Shown in pieces: positions 10,761-23,470 of a stretch of DNA of 64,000 bases (position 1 is the stretch's first letter; every line of letters begins with the position of its first letter). The stretch comes from Lingula anatina. Lineage: Eukaryota; Brachiopoda; Lingulata; Lingulida; Lingulidae. The position numbers were made by a program, and so were the translations under genes. The notes under the pieces were generated by a model, which ran no database searches, had not been told where the DNA came from, and saw nothing but the letters and a program-made list of their open reading frames with translations. The DNA lies in NCBI RefSeq assembly GCF_001039355.2, contig NW_019773514.1, forward strand, positions 205,498 to 269,497, in the 5' to 3' direction.

Positions 10761-13549
10761 CTGAAAGTATAGAAAAATAAGAAATATGTCACACCACAGT
10801 TGACAACTCTACAAGGTTCATTTTAACAGATCACCATCATTAAAATTTGACTTTTGCACAGAAAAGTTTAAAGAGTGTACTTTAAGAAAGCTGTTTTCAT
10901 CACAAAACCATTAAATTGCTTTTGCCAGTTATATTATTTGAAAAGATATCATAAGATCAAATGCTTCTGATGTGTTTCATGGAAACATCATTACCACATG
11001 TGAAAAATTGTATTGTTCATCAAGAAATGTCCAGGGTGTAGACATCAATTATTTCAGGGCTTGTCAATATTAACAGGGGATAAATATTCAAAGAACATTG
11101 AATTTTAGCGGTACACTTGACCCACAATTTATTTAAAGCCATTTTCCTTTTTTCTTCCAACCTCTCTAAAGTAAAGAACAAACTTAGAGTTATTCAATGA
11201 AAGTAAAAGATACCTTTGGCATGAAAATATTCAGTATTAAACATGGCATTGCTATGTTGGTGTGGGTGTAGAAAAAAAGTGTCACAAGGAAGGTAGGCAG
11301 GGTCTCTGACAATAGATCGCAATTAAAATTCCATATTACAACTTTCTTACTTATCCAAGATAAAACCAAAGGCAGCTTTTATCACACTTTCATAGAAGAA
11401 CATGTTTAATTTAACTTGCAAGAATAAATATTATCATTATATTATTAACCACCTACCACACTAAAGTCAGGGGTAGTGCAAGACAGTATATATATCAAAA
11501 TGTGGGTGCACTGGGTATTTACACTGTAATGTTTAATTGATTTGGGGTGACTAAGAAAATCAATAGAATAACAAAGAGTCACACATGTATGATATATTTA
11601 ATTCACTTCCTAATAATTTAAGACACGCCCTTCCATGCTGTAGTACTGTAGTAAAATTTAGTACTACTACGTATACACTTACTATAGGCTTATACAACCT
11701 AACACAACTCATTTTGACAGCAATGTGATTCTTTTATTACGTAGCACTATCCATTTTAATGCAGTGGTTACATGAATTGACCTTACAATTAAAAAAAATT
11801 GGTAGTTTTTTTGTTTTTTTTTTCAAAAAAGAAAAAAAATCCATAAGCTAAAAACCCAAAAGATTACTATCTAAATATTCTTTTATTTATTTGCAAAAGC
11901 TATCTATTAGTTCATGTTATTATTGATTGTAGCAATTGATAATTTCCTAAACAGTGATAATGTGTATCTATCAATACTTCACTAAGCTGCAACAAGTACT
12001 AATAGAGTCTTTTCCACGAAATCGTGAGCATGCGNTGTTTTCAAAAAAATCAGGTATTAACATGTAACGAAACTTTGAAAATTCAGATTGAAATGAGCAC
12101 TCCTCGATATGGCGTCCGTCGTGTACACTCCACACTTTCCCCCTGAAACTTCAAATCCCGCAAAATCTCGCGTTCCCACGGATAATTTAGCGGAAGTCAC
12201 GTGACCGTGGAAAAGACTCTATTATACTGATAATCCTAGTAGCTCAGTAATCCACAACAACACTTACCATATGGTCAGATTATTAATGAAAATGACTATT
12301 TCATATGACCTTATTGATCTTAGATACTGGTATAAACTTTTAGTAACTGACCCAGTTTATTTACATATGTACCTTTGCTTTCTTTACCTAGTAAAGTTAA
12401 CTCTAAGTATTTTACAATTCTAATGAGTAAACTACCAAAAAGTGAAATGAAACACCATTTCGAACATGTACAGCACATTACCAACAAACTAGATTTGGGG
12501 CACTTAACGCCATCTGGTATCATGTGTCCTGCCAAGATATATGTACATTGCAAATTTAGATACATCTCAGATGTTTTTTACTAATAAAATAATGCCATCT
12601 AAAATGAAAATTAGTCCATTTTTTCATTTTTTGGAGAAACTCCAATAGTAATCATTTGAAGTTAACATAAATTTGAATTTAACAATGACTTCTAATAAAG
12701 GAACTATTTTGATAACAATTCTTTCAGTGAACAATAGGCAGTGAACATTGTGTTTATAGAAGCTTGAGCAATTTTTAAGTTTCCTAACTTAATTTTTTTT
12801 ATTTACAATACTTTTTCAGAATTCATTTATGTACTGACTTTGATCAGTGTTTTTGCTATTCAAATTTTGTTTGTTAAGTTACTGGTACTACTACTTACAA
12901 TTTTTTTTGGTTGATTTTTTGCTCTTTGACAAAAGCACTCACAGTATATTGCCACCCCTGATTTGACCTCAGCTCTCATTATATTTGAATAGACCAGAAA
13001 GTCTGCAAGTCTTTATGTTTATAGAAGTCTCTCTACAGTACAGGGTTGGTGGTCTAGACTTCAAAGGTTAGGAAAATGCTGAGAAACCATGGTAGTGCCC
13101 TCTGAACTGTAAACTGACTTGCCCAAACTTATATCTCTACAACTTAGTACAACGGCGAGGAAAAAAGTAAGAAGAATTGATAAACATCAATCTGCAGGGC
13201 AAGAGAAAAAGACAAAATTATGAGCGCAGTGTCTAAATTACATGTAGTGCCTGTTACAGAGCAGTTACTTGGTATCCATTAATGTGTTATATCAGCAAAA
13301 CGACGTTTGTTATTCTCTAAAAGCATAGGAATTATAAGTGAGTAGAAATGTGACCAAGAAATGCAAGTTTACTGTACATAGTCGGTGTCAGTGTTTTGGC
13401 TAATTCCTTGACTCAATCGACTCAAGCAAGGCGTCGTTTTCGCAGCCTGAGAGGTTTTATGTTACAAATCAAAACAGAATGTGGCTTTGTATATTGGCTT
13501 ACATAGACCATTAATAAAATGAAGGCACAAAACAGATGCAAAAACTTAC
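10761..13549. other. Putative first intron of the Ig gene, no coding seen
   Basis: About 2.8 kb of AT-rich sequence without a convincing exon on either strand. It contains a short TA-flanked MITE (12002-12222), homopolymer runs and the ambiguous base N at 12035. The longest open stretches here (around 12.3-12.6 kb on both strands) have no recognisable protein character. Confidence 0.5.
12002..12222. mobile_element. 221-bp MITE, TA target-site duplication
   Basis: The terminal inverted repeat ATAGAGTCTTTTCCACG (17 bases) is perfect at both ends and flanked by TA at 12000-12001 and 12223-12224. There is no coding capacity. The TA duplication suggests a Tc1/mariner-type non-autonomous element. 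Confidence 0.75.
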
Positions 13550-13640
13550 CTAGATCCAAATATACCCTGTTACTTTGATAATATCCAACGTAAACAAAAA
13601 CGACCGCCTTCTTCCTACGGCTTTTCTACAATTAGGTCAA
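13550..13640 (-). other. Candidate non-coding first exon of the Ig gene
   Basis: Reading the minus strand, TTTGGATCTAG is followed by gtaagttttt, a strong splice donor at 13549/13550 with no open frame attached. It would pair with the acceptor at 10761. The transcription start is a guess: I placed it near 13640, next to the GC-richer stretch with CGTAGGAAGAAGG. Confidence 0.4.
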
Positions 13641-14019
13641 GGTCGAGTAAGGGTCAAATGAGACCCGACAGGGTATTTTTGTTTGAATAATTTCAACTCC
13701 TATTTGCATTTTTTAAAATGAATTCATTTCTTTTCACATCGTTATACTAAAACGTTATATATCTATGATGTTTAACCCTTATCAAACTGATGTAGATGCT
13801 TTGAAAGAGTCGTTGTTATTAAAATATGCCATCTTTTTTTATCTCCACGTCGTTGGCCTGTAGGCCTATAGGCCTACAACAAACAGAGCAATTGCTGCAT
13901 CAAAAAAGGGCATAGACTTTATAGGAGTTCTACTTGTACGCGGAAAAAAAATGCAGAAAATGAAACATGAGATCGGAAATTTTGGAAAGTTTTTTTTTAG
14001 GCCCTATTTACTTATCTTC
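13641..14019. other. Intergenic, nothing recognised
   Basis: This separates the presumed start of the Ig gene from the LPMO duplication unit. It contains TAGGCCTA-type words and poly-T runs only. Confidence 0.5.
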
Positions 14020-14146
14020 CGGATATATAAAAAGAAAAATATATAGGCCTATGCAATTTAATAAATTATGCATTTTTCGAATGGTCGCATTCAGCCTTCT
14101 TTAATTTTTCCGTAGGCCTAGCTGTTTACCAGTCTAAACGGGTGTC

Positions 14147-14222
14147 AGCACAGGGCGGATCCAGGATTATTTAAAGGGGAGGGGGAGGGGTGGTCCGCGG
14201 ATGCGGATCCGCCACTGTCAGT
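14147..14222. repeat. Short dispersed repeat (GGCGGATCC type)
   Basis: This is a CAGGGCGGATCCAGGATTAT-like segment with GGTGGTCCGCGGATGC. A related segment occurs in inverse orientation at about 40985-41050 inside ACS-B. It may be a hAT-type MITE fragment, but the ends are not resolved. Confidence 0.45.
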
Positions 14223-16208
14223 AATATTTAAAAAGTGGCCTACAAGAAAGATGGGAATGTGAGCTTATAGGCCTACATTACTTCGTCAGTAGCCGGACTT
14301 TACGAACTTGAGGAACGGATAAGTAAGTCCAATATACGACAGTAATTTGAAGATGACACAGTTTTCAAATTATTATTACTATTGTTGTTGCTGTTATTGT
14401 TGTTGGTATTTTGGCTCACTGAGTGATTTGTTTGATTTATCCTTTAGACTTCAGTTGAGTCGCATGAATAACGGATAGTAGGCCTATTGATTTTTATGCG
14501 TTTCAGGGGATCTACCCTCTCTTCTTATGTAGGCTATCTTTAAGACTGAAACGCATATTCATTTATTCATCCAAGATTTCTGTCATATTCACGGAAGGCT
14601 TTTCATAATTCAAGTCAGATACCACAGATGCTGGTTGTGGACGAATTAATATTCTTTAATATTAAATCACCTGATTCGCACATCTTCTAGCTAGCTTTTT
14701 ACTGTGTTCACCGTTCCTGATCGCTCAGATCGCAGTCAACGTCGGCAGTCAACGTCAGCAGTCAACAGTAAACCCGGCAGCAAAATAATTAGTGACGGTA
14801 AGATTGTTGTTATTCATATTAACAAGAAAATTAATTTTTAGTAGTTTTAATAAGACGTATATCACCTAAGATTTTTCGAGAAGAACATTATCATTAGCCT
14901 ATAAGCAACTTTTTGCTCACAAAGCACTAAGTAACAACCGGTTAGGTCTTGGGGAAAGAGCTCTTTACAATTTGTAGCAGTAATTAAATTAATGCTGCGG
15001 ATACGGGTTTTCTTTATTTTGTCTATCAAACAAGAAATTCATGCATGGCTAAAAATCACTGAAAGTTTACTAATTGAAAGATTAACCTAACGCCATAGTA
15101 TACATGTACATTGATTCATAAATCGCCATGATTCTTGTTGTCACCGCATATTTGCTGTTTTTTTTTTTTTTTTCTTTTAACACTCAAGTTAATGGTAGCC
15201 ACGCGATAAAGGTCATTATAATTATATAGAAATTTCTCAGATAAATACACTCAATAGTTTAAAAGAATTTAAAGTTACATGTTCATTACAAATTAGATAA
15301 CAAAAGCTTTATTATTTTTGTTTGATAACAGATCGACACCACACGTATTCTACCATGCAGATTTGAAGTAAGAACGTGCCACAATAGGCTTTCAAAGAAA
15401 ATATCCTGTTAGAATAGAACAATGTTTTTAAATTATCCAAGAAATTTGAAGTTGAATGCTTTTTCACACGCTCGGCTGTCATCTATGTATGTAAGCTTCA
15501 GGTCAAATAAACAACACTAATAAAAATATAAAGTGTATTAGTTTAAAGCGTACGTTAGAGTGAATATGGCGATTTTATCAAACTCTTGAAAACTATTTCT
15601 ATGGGGTTCTGATAGACTAGTGTGGTACGCAGAAAGTCGTCTGAAGTCTTTAATCAGGTTCATTAACCGATCAAGGTGACGCCTAGCCCACGCCTGGTTG
15701 TGCATGAACGATTAACCCACCAAGGTTACAGGCCTATAAGAACCAGTTTTAACCGGATATTCCAATCACAGCTGTGACCTTATTGTCAGGAATTGGAGAT
15801 CCCAGATTCTGAATGCCAGCATAATTTTTTTTAGAAACGACACAGATTTCTGGATGACAGCAAAGAACGACAACATACATACTTGACGCCGTTCTCTATA
15901 GACACCTTTTTCGATGCCCTCAGATACTGGGAGTTGAATAGTTTATTTGATTGATTGAGCTTATGGATTCAGAGGTTTTTACTCCATGTAATTATCAATT
16001 TTTTCACGTTTTTTTTTACATGCAGTTACATTTCCGAGAACTCCCCCATTTCAACTGCGAAGTCGACAGATTGTGGACACATTGCTAAATTTTATTTAAA
16101 ACAAAGAATCGACTGAAAAAATATAAATATTTATAATAAAACTTAAAATCTTTCTGTACAACTGTGCAACTTAATACTGTAGAATATGCCACGTGTTTTT
16201 ATGCTTTA

Positions 16209-16230
16209 TTATATATATATATATATATAT
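16209..16230. repeat. (TA)n microsatellite
   Basis: About 11 TA units in the LPMO1 5' flank. The tract is missing from the LPMO2 flanks. Confidence 0.9.
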
Positions 16231-16582
16231 CTTTTGATATGGAAATAAGTTTATGCGTACCATTATATCATCTCCTGTATTGTAATGTATTGTAAGGCGT
16301 GATCACGGATATGAAACTGTGGTAACCGCTCTAAGAGGAACCAGAAGTTTGCCATTTAGATTTGCTGTTTAGTTGACAAATTGTAAAGAACAAAGCTCTA
16401 CAATCTTCCAAAATGTGATCCAATGAAATGTTGTTCACTGATTGTAGCAGATGAAGGAACGTAATGGTAGAACTACCTGTTGACAAACGAAAAACCATTG
16501 CCATTTCAGTAGCACAAGCTTGCGGTCGAAGCGAAGAAACTAAAAGTTGTCAAAGAGTGAATATATATTGAGGTTGTCAAAC

Positions 16583-16778
16583 ATGCAGCACGCTATGGCA
16601 ATGACCAGACTACGACTGGCTTTGTCTCTCCTGGTCCTCCTCGCTCTGCATTGCTCGCCTGTACACAGCCATGGTAGACTGTACGAACCGCCAGGTCGAT
16701 CCACTGCTTTTAGGAGGGGATTTAACACCCCGGCGAACTACGACGACATGAGCCTGAACTGTGGCGGATTTGATGTAA

Positions 16779-16820
<42 letters not shown>

Positions 16821-19693
16821 TCCTTACAGTGATTTCTTTTGTTTTGTGTTTTAATTTAGGAATCCCATAAAGCATCGTTTTCGTAAAATATGTTAATGCT
16901 GAGAATTTTTTTCAGTTTCTAATATTGCTCTGTTTGACCATTTTTGGTGGCAATAATACAAAATTTAATTCGTTCGGGGTTTCCTCCATTGAGGTATATC
17001 TTGAGTGATCACATGTCTGACAAGTAGATGTGATCTTTGAAGTCATGTGTTCAACGCCACGTCTCGGATTAAAAAACGATTCTATTTCAGTTATATTTTA
17101 CCGTGCGTAAACCAGGTTTCAGAATTTCGAAAGTCCCTTGAACAGATCTTTATTCGAGAAATAAAAAAAAGATAGGAAAATGACAACGAAGATGTTCCCT
17201 ACATTTGGCTACTGTCCAAAGTCTCACACCCTATTCTTATAGCGGAAGAAAGGACATACGTGGACCTTGCAAATAAAACCATCGTCCGTTGTAATACTCA
17301 GTAAAGTCACAAGGGTCGAGATATAACACCCAACTTTCTAACTTCCGGTCATCCACTTCCATCAGCTTACCGGGCAGTGGTCACAATCCTTTTGTAGACG
17401 TAAGCACATGGGTTTTTGGAATTACGACAAATTTGCGATTTTTTAAGCTAAAGGATCAGCATGAAATAACTGTTCAAGTGTCAGGACAAATAGAAAAAAT
17501 ATATAAATCTATTAATTATGCTTGCAAATAGGACGTTTCACCAAAAATTTGACAAGTTATTTTGTCTTGTTTAAGTTACTGAGTTATCTTAAATGGCCAT
17601 ATTTCCGAAAATTTCAGAACCAATGGAACGTGCAAGGCGGAAAGTGTGGCGTATGTGGCGACCCCTGGCAAGGTCCTCGTGAAAACGAGGCTGGAGGGCT
17701 TTACGCCACGGGGACCTTAGTGCGGCAGTATACAATGGGAGAATATATGCCAATCGTAATAGAAATTACAGCACCGCATAAAGGGTGGTATGAATTTAGG
17801 TAAGTACTTGATGGATAAAAATCACACAAAAGTAGTGCATAGGTAATACAAGTAAGTCTTGATAAAATATACGCTACCAATACTGCTATACGTCCAATAT
17901 TTTATCCCGTGCGTCAAAATTAAATATAAAGCAATTCACAATACTGTTTAAATATTTTTAAAGCGCATATAGATGTGCTGACTGTTTAGTAATATTTTTT
18001 ATCAACCCTTTTAAGAAAATATTTAATGCAACGTGCAGAACAAAGGTCTTCACATGCGTCAAAGAAAAGTTCTTGTTACAAGATAATTAATGATAAGTGT
18101 AGGATTTAATTTTCGTCAGACTTTGCCCACACAACGATCCCAACACCCCCGTCAGCTTGGAGTGCCTGGACCAATATAAACTTCATATATACCTACATGC
18201 TAATGGGACGACTGTCAACCGTTACCACAGTTTGGATGAAACAAATACCGGATGGGTAGGGGGCAAGGTGTACCTACTGGCCAAACTGCCTGATTACGTC
18301 ACCTGTACACAGTGTGTGCTGCAGTGGAAATGGCACGCCGGTGAGTGGTGTGACGTCATATTTAGGGAAATGACGTAATGTTTAACTGACCTTAATTTTA
18401 ACAAAAATACAAGTGACATGTGAATTCTCATTTGGGGAAATTAAGTTACGCTTAAATTGAACATTATATTAAGATAAAATCAAGGTACGTTAATTTTATC
18501 GAAATTTCGGTGGGGGGATTATTTGCAATATTTTCAGATAAAAACAAATAAATATTAAGTAACAAAGTCAACTTGGGGCTTATATTATTTTTTTACAGAA
18601 CTTTCACTCCTGTAATGTTTGTTAAAAAGTATTTCTAATGTATTTTCTCCTGAACAAAAACTTATACAGTAACGTGAATTTCAATATACAGTACAGTTCG
18701 TTCTATGTGCCGTTTCATTAAAGTACTGCTCAACCATGTGCATGTCATAATATACATCTTCCAGGGAACAGTTGGGGTACAGACCCTGATGGGACCTCTT
18801 GTCTGGGCTGCGGTCCACAGGAAGAGTTCTACGGCTGCGCAGATATTGCTATCTATCCACCTGGGCAAGGGATAGGAGGAGTCACGTTGCCTGCTACGAC
18901 ACCAATGACTACTACAACACCAACGACTACTATAACACCAACAAATACTACAGCAACAACGCCTACCGGTACCATAGTGCCTACAACTACAACAACGCCA
19001 ACGACTACCACAGCAGGTAAATCAAGAGACATCACTTCATGTGCAGCCTCAGTTGTTCATGCCAATTAAACTCAATTTATTAGTGTAAAGAATGATAATG
19101 ATTATGTCACGTATAGCATTCGAGGTCGTATATAGGCTATGGGATTTCGCACAAAGATTATAATTGGCGTTTCCATTAAAATGTATTACCGGCCGCCATT
19201 CTAACTACATTCAATATCAGTATTGGAGAGATAATCATATTTTAATAAAAACTTAAAAGATGTGTTTTAAAACCTCCTTTTATTCACTTTACCTTGAACG
19301 GTGCTACGGTATGCATCGCTTGCATTTTTTGATTTAAGAGTAAAAGCAATTCAATTTTGGAATTGGACTATTAATAACATTATTTCATTGGAGAAAACCT
19401 GTACTCTCTATGATGTAATTACAGGTTATTTACAAAATTAGCAGGAAGATTGCATTTATCTGAAACCTGTGTACTGTCTCTTTAATCACATTAATACATT
19501 TCTAAATCTTTTTCCCATTCAATGTCAGAATTTCATTCCAGGTGCTATTACATGTGGCGACAGGCAGTTCCAACCTGACCCTAACGATGTAAACTGCTAC
19601 TACCATTGTTCTAATAACATACCGTATCACCAGTGCTGCCCGCCGGGAACGCAGTGGTCGCAGACCTTATTGACCTGCGTTTGGACAAAATAA
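16583..19693 (+). CDS. AA15 lytic polysaccharide monooxygenase with CBM14 (LPMO1)
   Basis: Exons are 16583-16774, 17618-17799, 18120-18340, 18765-19016 and 19542-19693; all joins keep frame, giving 332 residues. Residues 1-29 are a signal peptide ending SPVHS. Residue 30 is the mature N-terminal His (HGRLYEPPGRS), the first ligand of the copper histidine brace. The second brace His is in ITAPHKGWYEFR at the end of exon 2. Other AA15 hallmarks are NCGGFD, GGKCGVCGDPW, CTQCVLQWKWHAGNSWG, SCLGCGPQEEF and CADIAIYPPG. A Thr/Pro-rich linker of about 40 residues follows, then a six-cysteine peritrophin-A (CBM14) domain beginning TCGDRQFQPDPNDVNCYYHC. AA15 enzymes oxidatively cleave chitin, some also cellulose. 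Secretion and CBM14 point to chitin, in the gut or outside the cell. I use the ATG at 16583 because no in-frame ATG lies upstream before a stop. Confidence 0.93.
16779..16820 (+). repeat. (TTA)n microsatellite at the exon 1 donor of LPMO1
   Basis: This starts within the splice donor region (gatgtaaatta...) and runs about 14 units. LPMO2 has only about five units at the same place. Confidence 0.9.
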
Positions 19694-20948
19694 GGACCCT
19701 GCGTCATGGATTATTAGCTGTAGGGCACTTCCTGCTAATGACCCTTGCGTGTGAGGGCCCTTGCCCATTGGTGTGTTTATGACTTAATAACACCGGACAA
19801 ATTAATTTCACCTGCTCTTTAGTAAGTTAGTTGATTAAGATACATTATGCTTTTAAAAAGGCAAAGACCCAATCAGGATCTGACCTAGATCTGATCCCTA
19901 TTGGAAAGTGGTCTAGTCCAGTTTGCAACTGGACTAGTTAGTAACTGGACTAGTTTGGATCTGACAAGTGACACATACATGGTTACTAAAAGATAAAAGT
20001 GCATTTATTATGATCTGCTGTTTTAACGTGTTTTAATCCGCTTAATCTGGGAGGATAAATGTTTTTAACGAACAAAAAGGTGGCGAAACAGACATGTAAT
20101 GTATTCAATACTTTGAAAGGTAGGTGTGTGTTACATCATTTTTAAAAGGTGTGGTTTCAGTTTTGTTCAGGTGTTTAAGGAATTATTAATATCTTGAAAG
20201 ACATTAATTTGGTTTCAAAAGAGGTTTACATTTGGGTTGTAATTGATATCTTGGGAACATCTATTATTATGAACCGGTGTATTATTCACTTTATATTTTA
20301 AAATGGGTTTGCTTTTGCCAGATAATCTGTTTTAGCTGTTAGAGGAATTCGTTGTTGTGTAGTTATGAAAAAAGTCACTGTGGTTTAAAAAGGGGCTTAA
20401 ATAAAGGGAAGGTAAATAAACTAAATAACAAAGCTTTTTTTTATTGTTCAAAATAAATCAAATACGCATTTGGCTTATAAACGAAATTGCTGTTCACGGC
20501 TTGGGTCCGTGGCTGAACCACGATATCAAGACCCAGATGTACATGCATAAATACTGTCTGCGGGCGTCGCGTGATTTACTTCCAACCTCAAATCCCGTCA
20601 CTCAACGGAGAGAATGTATCAAAATGTTTCCACATGACATTCTGAAAAACCCTTAATCTTGATCTTCGTATCTTCAGTCATATTGAAAATAGTTCGTGGT
20701 CGAAAAAAAGGACCCATGTGAAAAACAGGAAGAGATCTGGTAGGAAGCCACCCCAAACAGCACAAATAGTTCTCGGTCCAATAATGCGGTGCTAATAGTC
20801 AAATGGTCCACGATTGAACTCACGGATCCACCCGAAATCACTAATTGACCCTCGCGACGCGTGTTCAATGATGTTGCCAACTTCTGTAACATGGGGTTAG
20901 GTCACCGCCATCATCCTCACAGTGTCCTTGAGCATCTACAGTAGTCTC
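19694..20948 (+). other. 3' flank of LPMO1
   Basis: Non-coding. AATAAA-like signals occur near 20399 and 20451. A stretch at about 20485-20622 is nearly identical to 33080-33217 and on the plus strand reads GLGPWLNHDIKTQMYMHKYC. This recalls the linker between endonuclease and reverse transcriptase in LINE elements. The similarity to copy 2 stops at about 20622. Confidence 0.5.
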
Positions 20949-21130
20949 TCAGTTCTTAATTCGTCTTTCAATTTCCTCAAGATCAAGATCTGTTAACCAT
21001 ATTTTTTCTGATCTGGTACTTCTGACCCACCAACCTCTTTCTGTCACCTCGAACATGTTACGCTCTTTCCATAACTCAGGCATCCTTTGCCTATACCCAG
21101 CCACTGATGGTACGGTACACTTACATTTAT
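20949..21130 (-). pseudogene. Possible retroelement ORF fragment
   Basis: The minus frame contains GYRQRMPELWKERNMFEVTE and then RSEKIWLTDLDLEEIERRI, ending in a stop. The pattern R..ELW.ER..F.vTE....WL...LEeI.R is one I associate with the N-terminal or linker region of invertebrate retroelement polyproteins. It has no start of its own and no neighbours of the same element, so it is probably a fragment. Confidence 0.35.
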
Positions 21131-21224
21131 CAATCATTTCACATTTTCTTAAGTCAACAGTTAAATGAAAAATAACCAGCATTTGATAAATAGTGATGAA
21201 AAACAATGCATAATGCAAAATGTA

Positions 21225-22897
21225 CAATATTGGTCAAAAAGGTTGTCCCACCCCCATTTCCAAGTACTTTTATTTACAAATGATCAGCTCACAAGTGTAA
21301 ATTTTTATAACTAGTGCTTTTTTATTCCAAATATCACGTCTAACATGATTAATGGTTCAGAAAATACAAAAAAGTGGTGAAATATACACGTTTTATACCA
21401 TTTAGTCAAATTTATAACAGGTGCCCCCTCAAATCAAATGTTTCAATGTGATTTCTACAGATGTAAAGAAATGTCTATTAAATTGAAAAGACGCCATCAA
21501 ATGTCACCAAATTTGCACACAATTAGCATTAGGATGTGCTCGTTAAAGGTCACGCGCCTAATAGCGCGTGCGTCTACCGCGCACTGCAATTATCTCCTGT
21601 AGATGGCGCGACAAGCCTTCAACAAGGGTAAAAATTCTGTTTCGTGGGATATTACCCCATTCTTCCTAAACAGCTTGGGGGAGTTGGTCCACGTTTTTAT
21701 GGCGTTGGTTCTCCTCTGCATTGCACACTCCAATTCATGTCATAGGTGATTAGTAGGGTTAATATCAGGGCTCAAAGATTGTGGTTCCATCCTTAGAACA
21801 TTGTGTTTCTACAACAAATCACTTGCCAGGCGAGAAGTGTGAGCAACTGTGCTGTTATGATGAAGCCTGGAGTTAACCCCAAAGTCGGTTTTTGAAGATG
21901 GAGTGAGATATCAGCTGAGAATGCTACGTTCAGTGATCCCACAGGGACCTGAACCTGGCCATCCATCACTGGAAGGAAGGCGGTTTTGCTGCAGAATCAA
22001 ATTATTTCTTGTATCCCATCGATGTCAAATGAGGGTCCGTAGACATGTTGAAAAATGCCTCTTGGAAGGGTGTGTGCAGGATAATATCGCCTGAGGTGTT
22101 AGGTCAGTCGGCATTTATGGAACATTCCAAGCCCGTGGTATTAGTACATTTTTTCCTTCTGGAACAAAACGTAACTGGGCCATTTTACGGTAACATTCTC
22201 AACAGATAGCTCACTCCATTTGCAAGAGGTGACTTCAGGGATGCTACCTGCTTCATTGTGACAACGCACTGGCTCACAGCTCTCGTCTGGCAAGTGATTT
22301 GTTGCTGAAACACAGGGCTCTAAGGATGGGACAACCTCTTTGAGCCCTGATATTAATCCTACTGAGCACCTGTGGCATTAATTGGAATGTGCATTGCAGA
22401 GGAGAACCAATTCCGAAATAATCTGGACCAATTCCGCCACGCTCTTTAGGATGGATGGGGCAATATCCCACAAAACAGAATTATTAACCTTGTTGGAGGC
22501 TTGTCGCGCCATCTACAGGAGATAATTACAGTATGCGGTAGACACACACGCTATTAGGCACGTGACCTTTAACGAGCACATCCTAATGCTAATTATGTGT
22601 AAATTTGGTGACATTTGATGGCGTCTTTTCAATTAAATAGACACTTCTTTATATCTGTGGAAATCACAGTGAAACATTGGTTTTGAGGGGGTACCTGTTA
22701 TAAATTTAACAAAATGGTATAAAATGTGCATATCCACACCACTATTTTGTATTTTTTTTTTTTTGACCCATTAATCATGTTAGACATGGTATCTAGAATA
22801 AAAAGCACCGTTTATAACAATATAAACGTGTAAGGTGATCATTTGTAAATAAAAGTGCATGGAAATGGGGGTGGGACAGCCTTTTTGACCAATGTTG
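21225..22897. mobile_element. 1.67-kb Tc1/mariner fold-back element with very long arms
   Basis: The ends read CAATATTGGTCAAAAAGG and, inverted, CAACATTGGTCAAAAAGG, flanked by TA at 21223-21224 and 22898-22899. The inverted arms reach about 600 bases inward (to about 21840 and 22270). They therefore include not only terminal repeats but the 3' half of a transposase gene in both orientations. Confidence 0.8.
22255..22520 (+). pseudogene. Degenerate Tc1-type transposase, C-terminal part
   Basis: Across two or three frames the plus strand reads DNALAHSSRLASDLL, then SPDINPTEHLW, then LECALQRRT and NIPQNRIINLVGG. These are the second Asp and the Glu blocks of a DD34E transposase and the typical C-terminal tail. 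Frameshifts and stops break it. The reverse complement of the same region forms the left arm at about 21600-21840. Confidence 0.75.
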
Positions 22898-23390
22898 TAT
22901 GTAGAGGACTGCTAGAGGAGGACAGCAATTGCGATAGGTGTGAATCAAGTGTTACAACTGATGTGTTCGTTGTCATCCTCCAGAACTACGTCAGGTGCAA
23001 CGAACATTTAATGCAAAAGAAGGTACGCAATGCTTCTGTATTCTTAGTCTGTCATTCAGAATTTCAGGTTTCATACAGTATTACTACCGGGTTGGTGTGG
23101 ATAGCTTATTTTATTCTTGTAACTCTTTTTAAACTTTATTTCCACTACACAGTATTTGTTGCCACAACATCGGTCTGTTGAGAATTCCTGTGGAACCTCA
23201 GCAGGTACGCCATTTTTATCCACTGTATAATTATTTAAACGACCTCCCTGAGACGTTTAACTTTAACCGACCGTTTAGCAGATTTATCTGCCGTATAAAG
23301 TTATACGTCTTTCATGCAACCCGTATAAAAACCGTTACACGGCTGATTAATCCAGCGTATAGTGCTATACGGCTTTCATACAACCCAGCA
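22898..23390. other. Intergenic, nothing recognised
   Basis: This lies between the fold-back element and the start of LPMO unit copy 2. It contains open stretches without protein-like composition and a short motif (GTATAAA..TTATACG/CGTATAGTGCTATACGGC) that repeats imperfectly at 23290-23375. Confidence 0.4.
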
Positions 23391-23470
23391 CGGATATATA
23401 AAAAGAAAAATATATAGGCCTATGCAATTTCATAACTTATGCATTTTTCGAATGGTCACATTCAGTCTTT

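Larger units (their letters stand above)
14020..16582 (+). promoter_or_regulatory. 5' flank of LPMO1
   Basis: 2.5 kb without coding signal, conserved with both upstream copies of LPMO2. A block around 15.60-15.76 kb (TCTGATAGACTAGTGTGGTA and following, about 160 bases) is almost identical in all three copies. I cannot place a TATA box or start site with confidence. A fragment at 14147-14222 belongs to a dispersed repeat. Confidence 0.45.
14020..20622 (+). repeat. LPMO tandem-duplication unit, copy 1
   Basis: From ggatatataaaaag at 14020 to about 20622 the sequence aligns with 23391-33217. It covers the 5' flank, all five exons, the introns and the 3' flank of the LPMO gene. Copy 2 additionally carries two MITEs, a truncated Tc1 element and a second copy of part of its own 5' flank. 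Confidence 0.85.

Noticed and set aside
16547-16582. Extension of LPMO1 upstream of the ATG at 16583
   Set aside because: The longer frame begins at TTG, not ATG, and would put a polar leader in front of a normal signal peptide. The same applies to LPMO2.
18853-19069. Open frames on both strands through the Thr/Pro repeat
   Set aside because: Shadows of the low-complexity linker in LPMO1 exon 4.
20440-20656. Possible tRNA or small RNA in the GC-richer block (TCACGGCTTGGGTCCGTGGC)
   Set aside because: No tRNA cloverleaf or box A/B pattern could be built; a retroelement fragment is the better reading.
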